From NCBI GenBank assembly GCA_934661105.1, contig CAKUIV010000099.1, positions 1 to 7,419 of the forward strand: a stretch of DNA of 7,419 bases. Direction: 5' to 3'. Below, piece by piece: positions 1-7,183 of the stretch. This stretch comes from an uncultured Ellagibacter sp. Lineage in GTDB: Bacteria > Actinomycetota > Coriobacteriia > Coriobacteriales > Eggerthellaceae. Made by a program: the position numbers and the translations under genes. Below the pieces are notes generated by a model. It ran no database searches. It worked only from the letters and a program-made list of their open reading frames with translations, and was not told the DNA's origin. The first letter of the stretch is position 1; each line of letters starts with the position of its first letter.

Positions 1-1
1 G

Positions 2-148
2 TCTCCCGTCTGCGCCCAGCTCGATTCTACCTCCGGGGGCGCGCTTGCCAAGCCTTTCTCCCGTCGCGCGTTCTTCTGTGCGAGCGGGGTGGTCGGCTCC
101 CTCGCCTTTCTCGGCAGCGCCTTTGGCGGGCGCATCATGGCCTTCGCC
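2..148 (+). other. Twin-arginine (Tat) signal peptide coding segment
   Basis: Codons 59-76 read SRRAFF, a good match to the Tat consensus S-R-R-x-F-L-K. A moderately hydrophobic Gly/Ala-rich stretch follows (GVVGSLAFLGSAFGG), then an A-F-A | D signal peptidase I site after position 148. At least 20 residues precede the two arginines with no start codon, so the n-region is long and continues beyond the left edge. Starting translation at GTG 89 would delete both arginines and leave a truncated, uncharged leader. Tat export implies that the protein, or part of it, folds or binds a cofactor before export; that is an inference. Confidence 0.82.
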
Positions 149-3100
149 GATGAGGCGGGCAACACGAGCTTCGTGGTCAACATCCTGTCGCGCAAGGACA
201 TCGTCGTGCTCGCGACCGACGTGGCCAACGACATGCGCGTCGTTTCGGGCATGAAGGTCGTCCTGCGCTCGCTCGACAACGACAAGGTGGTCGAGGGCGA
301 AACCGACGACCAGGGCATCGTGACCTTGCGCATCGCCGACTTGGCCGACGGCGCGTCCGCCTATTCCAGCGATTACACGTTCTGGGGGCGGATTTCGGCC
401 TACAAGGACGGCTACCGCGAATATGAGAACTACCGCGTGCTCGTGAAAGGCGGCCCGCTTCCCGCCGACGCCTCCGGCAAGCGCCAGGCGAACGTTCAGA
501 TTCCCACGCGTCCGGTGGGCAGCGACCCCTACGTGCGCCTCGCCGCCTTCGACGACGACGACATCCAGTATGGCAAGGCGACGTTTCCCGTGTGCGACGC
601 GAACACGGCGACGCACGTGGTGACGATGCAGGTCATGGCCGGCCAGGGCACCCCCGTCACCGGGTGGCTCACCGCGAACGGGGAAGTGGTCGCCGGCCCG
701 CAGACCTTGACGGCGCATGCGGCGGGCGGGCGCGACGGGCTTTCCGCAGTCGATGCCGCCACAGCCGCCAAGGGCACGGGCGCGACCTTTGAATTCCAAG
801 GGACCTATCTTCGCGACCTGCCTGCCGGCGCTGCCCTGAAGGGACACTTCACCGTCGACGGCACCACGCGAGGCCTGCCGTTCACCGTCGCTTTCAGCGA
901 GTCTGCCGGTGGGCTGCCGTCGTTCCTCTCGGCCGCAGGCCAGGAAACGCGCATCTTCGCGAGCACGAGCCAATCGTCGGAAAGCAAGACGCCCGCCATC
1001 CTCGACAGCGACTGGTCGCTCAACCTGATCTCCGGCACGCTTACGCTTCCGAAGTCATGGCCCGTCGTCGGCGGCGCGCAGCTCTCGCTTGACCTGCCGC
1101 TGTTCCCGCTCGACATCGTCCTCGACCCGCAGGGCGGCTTCGGCTTCGCGCTCGGCACCGACACCATCTTCCTCCGCTATCGGCATAAGAACTTCGATCC
1201 CAACGACTGGTGCTTCATGTCGCGCGAAACGCTCGAGGAATACCGCGGGCGCACGACGGCGATCTTCATGGATGCGTTCAAGCGCTACGACCGCGCGCTC
1301 GACGCCTGGAAGGACAAAACGGGAAAGACTCACTCGCCCACGTTCGGCGGCGTGGATTCGCGCGTCGATTTCGGCATCCAGATCACCGGCAACTACGACT
1401 ACGATGAGGAACTCTATCTCGGCGACGCGGTGGTTGCAGCCGAGCTCCTCTTCAAGTTCGTGAAGGGCAAGCAGTTCGTGTTCGGGCCGGTGCCCGTGTT
1501 CATATCGTTCGATTTCTCGTCCTTGACCACGGTTTCGATCCTGCTCCCTCTGTCGATGCGGCCGTGGAGCTCGCTTCCCGATCCTAGCTTCGGGAAGATG
1601 CTCTCGACGATTTCCCTGCGCGAGCCCAACGAGAAGGAAGGCGGCTTCGGGGCCACGATCGAGGAGAAGCTCACCATGGGCATCTCGCTCGGCCTCGGCG
1701 TGTCGGGGCTCATCTCGGTGGCCGCGCGTGGCTACGGGTTCATCTCGGTGATATTCGAATTCGTGGATACCTTGCCCGACCCCAGCTACGGGTTCCCCCA
1801 CATCAACGTCTCGGCCGGCGTGGGCGTCCAGGTCGTGGTGCAGGTGCTTCTGTTCAAGGGAACCTTCAACGTGGTGAAAAAGACCTGGAAGCGCGTGTAC
1901 GACAACTGGCCCGAGCCTCCCAAAGAGGACAAGGCGGCACTGCAATCCGCATCTTCGGACGACGGGGTGGAGCTGCTCGGCGCCGACGTGGTCTACAGCG
2001 ACGCGACCGAGGAAATGCAGATGGTCACCGACCGCGAAATGTGCGGTGTGGCCGAATTCACCGCGGCTGTCAGCCGAAGCGGGCTCACAAGGGCCAGCTA
2101 CACCAACGAAAGCGCGACGGGCAAGGCGATTCTCGAGTCCGACCTGGGATTCGACGAGGTCTACGAGCGCCGCGTGGGCGACGTTTCCCTGCAGGACGAC
2201 GAGGGCAAAGACGGGGACGAAGACGACGGCTGGATTCTTCTCTACGATCCCACCGACGGCGTGCGTCCGAACATCGAGAAGGTCATCTTCTCCGACGTCA
2301 TCAGCGATCCGCGCGTGAAGCTCGTCGTGGTCGACGGCGTGCGCTACCTGTGCCGCATCGTCGCCGTGGACGTGAACGGGTCGGCCGTGTCGCTCCAGTC
2401 GACCGACGGGGAAGGCGGCGCTGCCGCCTCGGGCGGCTACACCCTCATGAAGGACAAAGACGGCGTCGCGTTCTTCGTCGCCGACGACGCGAGCGACGTT
2501 GCCGCGCTCGCCGCAAACGGCGCCGACGGCGCGACGGACGAGAGCGCCAAGCTTGTCTGGAACCCCGACACGTGCGCCTACGAGGTTCCCGACGAGGTGC
2601 AGGCGGAAAGCGACGTGTTCCTTGCCGACCTGGGCGTTTTCCCGGATTTCGACGACGAGCCGGAAGACGGCGTCACGCTGCAGGCCACCGACCTGTTCGC
2701 CGATACGCCATCGGGCATCGACCTGCTTTCCCCTGTGGCCGAAAGTTCCTCGGCAGACGTCGGGCGTTGCCGCGTGGCGATTTCACGCTTCTCGAACGCG
2801 ACGGGCACGTGGAGCGCGCCTGCGATCCTGGAGTTCGGCATCGAGGAAGGGGGTTACCCACAGTATTCGCGCGTGAACACGCACGATGTCGACTTCGACG
2901 TCATGGCCGCTGCCGGCTACTCCGATTCCGACGACGGTGCGACGCTGCTCCATTTCGCGATCACGTCGTGCGCTCGCCCGCTTGGCGAGGACAAGACGCT
3001 CGAAAACCAGGGCAAGCTGCAGTACGTCACCTACATCGCCGTCGACCCCAAGCGAATCTCGTTCAACGGGACGATTGCCAAGCCGGTGCGCGCGATCTCG

Positions 3101-4720
3101 TATCTGCCCGCGCTCGTCGAGTACAACACGCCGATGTGGAACGCGCGCATCGAAGAGGTCGTCGAAGACGGCGAGAAACATATGCTTTTCGCAGCGCTTG
3201 CTTTGAACAACGGCAACATGCCGCGGATCCAGACCGTGTGGACGAAGGGCAATTCTTCATGGGAGATTCATCGTTCGACGGTTTCGCCGGAGCGCGTCGA
3301 CTCGTTCTCGTTCGGCAGCAAGGGCGTGATGAACCTTTCCACCAACGAGGCGGGCGCTGCTCTTGTGTGCCTGACCAACGACGATCGGTCGGGAAGCATC
3401 GTCATCGGGCTGCACAAGGGCATGAAGTCCGCTGATGCCGTCTTCGCGCGCATCGGCTCGCAGGGCATTCCGTCTTCCGCGCCTGAAAGCGGGTTCATCT
3501 ACACGCAGACCACCGGCCAAACCGACAGTTCCGGCACGCCCGAGAAGCGCGTCATGCTGGCGGGCATCGACCCGTCCACGGGCCGCGGCTTCGCCGACGA
3601 CGAGCTCGGCCGCACCACGGCGAGCACCATCTTCACCTCGCCGAAGGGCGGCTACCTCTTCGCGGTGCGCAACCTCGACACGCGCGTGCTTCCCGACGAG
3701 GCCGACGCGGGCGAGCAGGTGCGCCTGTACCAGGTGCTCGCCGCGAACGTGCACGACAAGACGCTTTCGGGCTACGGCGACTTCTACCCGTTCGCTCAGC
3801 TCGACATGCCGATCGACGACATCGCCTGCATCGACGCCAACTGGGGCGCCGCGTCGTTCTGCTACACCACGATCAAGGACATCAGCACGCTGCGCGCCGA
3901 CATCCACCACGTGGTGGTGCCGTTCGTCGAGGGCCTGTCGCTTGCCAACGTGAGCTGCACCGACTCGTTCTGCGGCCCGGGCGACGCGTGCAACATCGCC
4001 ATCACCGTCACCAACACGGGCAACCTGCCCATCTTGGGCTACACCGCTCACATCTGGGACGCGCCCAACTGCATGGGCAACGAGCTCGCGACGGTGAAGG
4101 TTTCGGTGGCGGACAACATCGTGTCGCGTTTGGAAGGGTACAAGGAGAAGCTCGACTCGCAGGGCGCGCCGACCGGCGAGTTCGGCGACGACAGCGCGCA
4201 CGACGAGTCGTACCTCTACCCGGGCGCGTCGCGCACGAACGCCGTGTCGTTCACGCTGCCCGAAAAGCTTTCCGGCCAGGTGACGCTCCATGTGACGATC
4301 GATGGCGTGAAGTCGGGCAACCGGCACCTCGACACGTTCTCGGCCGACGACTCGACGTCGCTGCTTGCGAACGGCGACGTCGACTGGCCCGACGACGATG
4401 AGATCTTCTCGCTCATCGACCCCGAAAGCGAGCAGTTCTCCTTCGACGCGTCGTGCGAGGTTTCCGCGTCCGAGCTGCTCAGCCGCGGCGACTACGACAT
4501 CGAGCAGGGCGGCGTGCCCGGCGGCGGCTCGGGCGGCGGCTCTGGTTCGGGATCCGGCTCGGGCTCGGGCGGCGGCGCTGCGGCCGACGTGCTTTCCCCG
4601 ACGGGCGATAACATGAGCCTCACCGGGATCGCGGCAGGCGCGCTCGCGAGCGCGGCGGTGGCGGGCGTTTCCTGGTACGAGCGCCGTCGAGCCGAAAACG
4701 AGCGTGGGGGAGACCTGTAA
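2..4720 (+). CDS. Large Tat-exported, sortase-type surface protein, 5' partial
   Basis: This encodes an exported, wall-anchored surface protein of unknown function with at least 1572 residues (numbered from the codon at 2); the stop is TAA at 4718. The frame is open to the left edge. A GTG at 89 is the first in-frame start codon, but it falls inside a Tat signal peptide, so the real start lies upstream of the window. Seen in order: Tat signal (to about residue 49); a transthyretin/carboxypeptidase-regulatory-like beta module (about 77-152, with a TDDQG turn); an unrecognised region; a segment rich in alternating hydrophobic residues suggesting long beta strands (about 361-638); an acidic linker region (DDEGKDGDEDD near 735); a region of repeated blade-like strands that may be a beta-propeller (about 923-1313); a CARDB-like module with four cysteines (about 1313-1440); a Gly/Ser linker; and an LSPTGD motif, hydrophobic helix and ERRR tail. 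About 15 cysteines lie in the mature part, unusual for a Gram-positive wall protein. Adhesion or ligand binding is plausible but unproven. The domain names come from reading patterns, not from a search. Confidence 0.9.
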   Translation, partial: SPVCAQLDSTSGGALAKPFSRRAFFCASGVVGSLAFLGSAFGGRIMAFADEAGNTSFVVNILSRKDIVVLATDVANDMRVVSGMKVVLRSLDNDKVVEGETDDQGIVTLRIADLADGASAYSSDYTFWGRISAYKDGYREYENYRVLVKGGPLPADASGKRQANVQIPTRPVGSDPYVRLAAFDDDDIQYGKATFPVCDANTATHVVTMQVMAGQGTPVTGWLTANGEVVAGPQTLTAHAAGGRDGLSAVDAATAAKGTGATFEFQGTYLRDLPAGAALKGHFTVDGTTRGLPFTVAFSESAGGLPSFLSAAGQETRIFASTSQSSESKTPAILDSDWSLNLISGTLTLPKSWPVVGGAQLSLDLPLFPLDIVLDPQGGFGFALGTDTIFLRYRHKNFDPNDWCFMSRETLEEYRGRTTAIFMDAFKRYDRALDAWKDKTGKTHSPTFGGVDSRVDFGIQITGNYDYDEELYLGDAVVAAELLFKFVKGKQFVFGPVPVFISFDFSSLTTVSILLPLSMRPWSSLPDPSFGKMLSTISLREPNEKEGGFGATIEEKLTMGISLGLGVSGLISVAARGYGFISVIFEFVDTLPDPSYGFPHINVSAGVGVQVVVQVLLFKGTFNVVKKTWKRVYDNWPEPPKEDKAALQSASSDDGVELLGADVVYSDATEEMQMVTDREMCGVAEFTAAVSRSGLTRASYTNESATGKAILESDLGFDEVYERRVGDVSLQDDEGKDGDEDDGWILLYDPTDGVRPNIEKVIFSDVISDPRVKLVVVDGVRYLCRIVAVDVNGSAVSLQSTDGEGGAAASGGYTLMKDKDGVAFFVADDASDVAALAANGADGATDESAKLVWNPDTCAYEVPDEVQAESDVFLADLGVFPDFDDEPEDGVTLQATDLFADTPSGIDLLSPVAESSSADVGRCRVAISRFSNATGTWSAPAILEFGIEEGGYPQYSRVNTHDVDFDVMAAAGYSDSDDGATLLHFAITSCARPLGEDKTLENQGKLQYVTYIAVDPKRISFNGTIAKPVRAISYLPALVEYNTPMWNARIEEVVEDGEKHMLFAALALNNGNMPRIQTVWTKGNSSWEIHRSTVSPERVDSFSFGSKGVMNLSTNEAGAALVCLTNDDRSGSIVIGLHKGMKSADAVFARIGSQGIPSSAPESGFIYTQTTGQTDSSGTPEKRVMLAGIDPSTGRGFADDELGRTTASTIFTSPKGGYLFAVRNLDTRVLPDEADAGEQVRLYQVLAANVHDKTLSGYGDFYPFAQLDMPIDDIACIDANWGAASFCYTTIKDISTLRADIHHVVVPFVEGLSLANVSCTDSFCGPGDACNIAITVTNTGNLPILGYTAHIWDAPNCMGNELATVKVSVADNIVSRLEGYKEKLDSQGAPTGEFGDDSAHDESYLYPGASRTNAVSFTLPEKLSGQVTLHVTIDGVKSGNRHLDTFSADDSTSLLANGDVDWPDDDEIFSLIDPESEQFSFDASCEVSASELLSRGDYDIEQGGVPGGGSGGGSGSGSGSGSGGGAAADVLSPTGDNMSLTGIAAGALASAAVAGVSWYERRRAENERGGDL
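4520..4576 (+). repeat. Gly/Ser low-complexity linker coding repeat
   Basis: Nineteen codons encode only Gly and Ser (GGGSGGGSGSGSGSGSGGG), built from reiterated ggc/tcg-type codons. The linker sits between the last folded part of the surface protein and its sorting signal, where it would act as a flexible spacer through the cell wall. The repeated hexameric codon pairs could change in number by slippage in multiples of 6 bp without breaking the frame. Confidence 0.85.
4592..4717 (+). other. C-terminal cell-wall sorting signal (LSPTGD motif, helix, basic tail)
   Basis: Codons 4592-4609 read LSPTGD. A hydrophobic, Ala/Gly-rich segment of about 22 residues (4613-4678) follows, then ERRRAENERGGDL to the stop. 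This three-part layout is that of a sortase substrate. The motif departs from canonical LPxTG by Ser in place of Pro at position 2, with Pro at position 3. Actinobacterial class E sortases accept LAxTG-like motifs, so a non-canonical sortase is the likely partner; none is encoded in this window. Without sortase processing, the same segment would serve as a C-terminal membrane anchor. Confidence 0.8.
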
Positions 4721-4755
4721 CGCGAAGAGCCCCCAGGTTCTTTTGCTGCTTTGTG

Positions 4756-4793
4756 GAAGGCGGCACGGCCGGGCGCCGTGTCGCCTTCTTCTT
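4756..4793 (+). terminator. Intrinsic terminator after the surface-protein gene
   Basis: Left arm 4756-4769 (GAAGGCGGCACGGC) pairs with right arm 4775-4788 (GCCGTGTCGCCTTC) over 14 bp with one G-U pair, around a 5-nt loop (cgggc). A short pyrimidine/T-rich run (ttctt) follows. The hairpin starts 36 nt after the TAA. The T-tract is short, but the stem is long and GC-rich, so this should end the surface-protein transcript and insulate the kinase gene. Confidence 0.82.
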
Positions 4794-4858
4794 GCAATCC
4801 GGTTGGGGTGCTGGGTTTCGCGCCCTTGCCTCTTGCCCCTTTGCTGTCCCGCACGCTC

Positions 4859-4887
4859 TTACGCTCAGGGTGCTTGTGAAGTAATAT
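4859..4887 (+). promoter_or_regulatory. Candidate promoter for the histidine kinase gene
   Basis: TAATAT at 4882-4887 is a plausible -10 box in an otherwise GC-rich gap. With 17-bp spacing the -35 position (4859-4864) reads ttacgc, a poor match to TTGACA, so the promoter would be weak, activator-dependent or served by another sigma factor. The position suits a transcription start near 4894, giving a leader of about 55 nt before the GTG at 4950. It lies downstream of the terminator, consistent with a separate transcription unit for the kinase. Confidence 0.4.
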
Positions 4888-4892
4888 AGAAG

Positions 4893-4914
4893 CGGTGCGC
4901 TCATTGCTGCACCG
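4893..4914. repeat. Dyad at the predicted kinase transcription start
   Basis: CGGTGC (4893-4898) and GCACCG (4909-4914) form a perfect 6-bp inverted repeat with a 10-nt spacer, starting 6 bp after the candidate -10 box. It could be an operator overlapping the start site, or a hairpin at the very 5' end of the mRNA that stabilises it. The arms are short, so a chance match is possible. Confidence 0.4.
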
Positions 4915-4936
4915 ACCAATTGCAACTCATTCGATC

Positions 4937-4940
4937 GGAG
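4937..4940 (+). promoter_or_regulatory. Shine-Dalgarno supporting the GTG start at 4950
   Basis: GGAG ends 9 nt before the in-frame GTG at 4950. The alternative in-frame TTG at 4920 has no purine-rich site upstream (the preceding bases are gctgcaccgaccaa). This ribosome binding site would lie inside the coding region if TTG were used, so GTG 4950 is preferred. The other in-frame candidates, GTG 4971 and ATG 5040, have weaker or no upstream sites. Confidence 0.6.
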
Positions 4941-4949
4941 CAGCGCGAA

Positions 4950-7061
4950 GTGACGGCAGAAGAAATCAACGTGAACGCAACTGACGCGAACCGTGCGCCC
5001 GAAGGTGAAAGGGCTGCGCTTGCCGATGCATTCGCCAAGATGAAGACGCAGCTGCGCATCGTCAACGCACTGTCGCGCAACTTCTTGAACGTGTTTCTCG
5101 TCGGGCTTGAAAACGAGACGGTTCAGATCATCAAGCTCAACGGGTACGTTCCGGGCGGCCTGCGCGGCGCGGCCGAAAACGAGCAGCGATGCTACCAGAG
5201 CGTCATCGCGCGCTACGCCGACGAGCGCGTGCATCCCGACGACATCGACGCGTTCCTGAAGGCGCTCGACGTGGCGACCGTCCGCGCTGCCCTTCAGACG
5301 CAGGATGAGTACACCGGCCACTACCGCATTCTCGACGACGACGGCGAGGTCCACTACTTCGAGTACCGCTACATTCTCATGGATGCACTCGACGGTGAGG
5401 CATCGGACGAGGTGGTCGCTGGTTTTCGCAACATCGACGCCATCATCGAGGAAGAAGCGAAGAATCGCGAGCTTTTGGCTTCCGCGCTTGCGGCGGCCGA
5501 GCATTCCAACCGCGCGAAGACCAACTTCCTGAACAACATGAGCCACGACATCCGCACGCCCATGAACGCGATTATCGGGTTCACCTCGCTTGCGGCGGCG
5601 CATATCGACAACAAAGAGCAGGTCACGAACTACCTCGGCAAGATCCAAACGTCTTCGCAGCATCTGCTTTCGCTCATCAACGATGTGCTTGACATGAGCC
5701 GCATCGAAAGCGGCAAGATGTTCATCGAGGAGGCCGACGCGAATCTCTCGAGCATCATGCACGACCTGAAGACGATCGTGCAGTCCGATGTCGCAGCGAA
5801 GCGTCTCGACTTCTTCATCGACACGGTCGACATCACCGATGAGGAGATCGTGTGCGACAAACTGCGGCTGAACCAGGTTCTTCTGAATCTGCTTTCCAAC
5901 GCGGTGAAGTTCACCGAGCCCGGTGGGTTCGTGAGCGTGCGCATCGCGCAGAAGGCGGGTGCCCCGGCGGGCTTTGCCGACTACGAGTTCCGCGTGAAGG
6001 ACTCGGGTATCGGAATGTCGCCCGACTTCGTTGAGCACGTGTTCGAGGCGTTCGAGCGCGAGCGCTCCTCCACGGTGAGCGGCATCCAGGGCACGGGCCT
6101 TGGCATGGCTATCACCAAGAACATCGTCGACATGATGGGCGGCACCATCAAGGTTGAAAGCGAACTGGGACGGGGCACCGAGTTCATCGTGTCGTTGAGG
6201 TTCCGAACGGCCGAGAACCCGGTGAAGCACGTGCCCGTGCCAGAGCTTTCGGGTTTGCGGGCGCTCGTCGCCGACGACGACCTGCACACTTGCACGAGCG
6301 TCGCCAAGATGCTTTCGCAGATCGGCATGCGCGCCGACTGGACGATGTACGGCACCGAAGCGGTGCATCGTGCGCAGTTCGCGATCGATCAGGGCGACGA
6401 ATACTACGCCTATATCATCGATTGGCTCATGCCCGATATGAACGGAGTCGAATGCGTGAGGCGCATTCGCTCGGTGGTGGGCGCGTCGAAGCCGATCATC
6501 ATCTTGACGGCGTACGACTGGTCGAGCATCGAGGAAGAGGCGCGCGAGGCGGGTGTGACCGCGTTCTGCTCGAAGCCCCTGTTCCTAAGCGAGCTTCAGG
6601 CACTTCTGGAAGAGCCGTTCGTCCATGCCGAGAAGAAGGAGGAAGCTGAAGACCTCGCGACCGACCGCTTCAAGGGGCATCGTATCCTTTTGGCTGAGGA
6701 CAACCAGCTCAACCAGGAAATCGCCGTCGAGATTCTCTCGCCGACCGGGCTCGTCGTGGACGTTGCGCAGAACGGGCGCGAAGCGGTTCGCATGGTGGAA
6801 GATGCGCCGGCGGGAACGTACGACCTCGTGCTCATGGATGTGCAGATGCCCATCATGGACGGCTACGAGGCCACGCGCTGCATCCGCCTCATTCCCGACA
6901 AGCGGAAAAGCTCGCTGCCGATTTACGCGGTGACGGCGAACACGTTCGAGGAAGATAAGAGCCGTGCGGCCGACGCGGGCATGAATGGGCACATCTCCAA
7001 GCCGATCGACGTTGCCCAGCTTGTGAAGACGCTCGAAGAAGCGCTTTCTCAGGAGGCGTAG
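4950..7061 (+). CDS. Soluble PAS hybrid sensor histidine kinase with two receiver domains
   Basis: This is a cytosolic phosphorelay kinase of 703 residues that autophosphorylates on His and passes phosphate to its own Asp residues. Order: a polar N-terminus; a PAS-like sensor (about 31-164, with an HPDD motif and a GEVHYFEYR strand); a coiled-coil signalling helix (about 167-196); HisKA with His199 in SHDIRTPMNAI, where Asp/Thr also fit the phosphatase motif; HATPase with N-box Asn317, G1 DSGIGM (351-356), an F-box near 365 and G2 GTGLGMAI (381-388). Receiver 1 (about 435-555) has acidic 442-444, Asp491, Thr520 and Lys542. Receiver 2 (about 577-700) has Glu583/Asp584, Asp630, Thr662 and Lys684. 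All key residues are present, so both receivers look competent. There is no transmembrane segment, signal peptide, HPt or DNA-binding domain, so the cue should be intracellular and the HPt and output regulator lie elsewhere. The start at GTG 4950 is chosen for its Shine-Dalgarno; a TTG at 4920 would add 10 residues. The ligand is unknown. Confidence 0.93.
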   Translation: MTAEEINVNATDANRAPEGERAALADAFAKMKTQLRIVNALSRNFLNVFLVGLENETVQIIKLNGYVPGGLRGAAENEQRCYQSVIARYADERVHPDDIDAFLKALDVATVRAALQTQDEYTGHYRILDDDGEVHYFEYRYILMDALDGEASDEVVAGFRNIDAIIEEEAKNRELLASALAAAEHSNRAKTNFLNNMSHDIRTPMNAIIGFTSLAAAHIDNKEQVTNYLGKIQTSSQHLLSLINDVLDMSRIESGKMFIEEADANLSSIMHDLKTIVQSDVAAKRLDFFIDTVDITDEEIVCDKLRLNQVLLNLLSNAVKFTEPGGFVSVRIAQKAGAPAGFADYEFRVKDSGIGMSPDFVEHVFEAFERERSSTVSGIQGTGLGMAITKNIVDMMGGTIKVESELGRGTEFIVSLRFRTAENPVKHVPVPELSGLRALVADDDLHTCTSVAKMLSQIGMRADWTMYGTEAVHRAQFAIDQGDEYYAYIIDWLMPDMNGVECVRRIRSVVGASKPIIILTAYDWSSIEEEAREAGVTAFCSKPLFLSELQALLEEPFVHAEKKEEAEDLATDRFKGHRILLAEDNQLNQEIAVEILSPTGLVVDVAQNGREAVRMVEDAPAGTYDLVLMDVQMPIMDGYEATRCIRLIPDKRKSSLPIYAVTANTFEEDKSRAADAGMNGHISKPIDVAQLVKTLEEALSQEA

Positions 7062-7146
7062 GGGCGCGGTAGGGCGCGTAGCCGGTTGACGATTAGGGGC
7101 GTGCGCCGGATGGCGATCAGGAACGCGGTGGCTGGCGGCGGCCTTC

Positions 7147-7182
7147 GCGCGAAATGCGAGCTTGTAATGCCGAATTTCGCGC
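7147..7182. repeat. 9-bp inverted repeat downstream of the kinase gene
   Basis: GCGCGAAAT (7147-7155) and ATTTCGCGC (7174-7182) are perfect inverted copies around an 18-nt spacer. The left arm overlaps a 10-bp palindrome, TTCGCGCGAA (7144-7153). It lies 85 bp after the kinase stop and could end or stabilise the kinase mRNA, but no T-run follows, so a classical terminator is not supported. It abuts the larger inverted-repeat element that starts at 7184. Confidence 0.5.
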
Positions 7183-7183
7183 C

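Noticed and set aside
1055..1945. 296-codon minus-strand frame
   Set aside because: It is low in sequence complexity (His/Arg/Glu-rich) and antisense to the strand-rich part of the surface protein; a shadow.
2041..3435. 464-codon plus-strand frame inside the surface-protein gene
   Set aside because: It is extremely Arg-rich with no domain pattern, a +1/+2 shadow of the real frame in GC-rich DNA.
3257..4327. 356-codon minus-strand frame
   Set aside because: It is rich in Arg, His and Val, antisense to the surface-protein gene, with no recognisable motif.
4620..6368. 582-codon open frame on the minus strand
   Set aside because: It runs antisense through the well-supported kinase gene and across the terminator and promoter gap. 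Its composition (many His, Arg, Val, Asp) is what the complement of GC-rich codons gives, and no domain is recognisable.
7086..7114. TTGACG as a -35 box after the kinase gene
   Set aside because: The -10 position at 17-bp spacing reads gatggc, which is not a -10 box, and no gene start follows.
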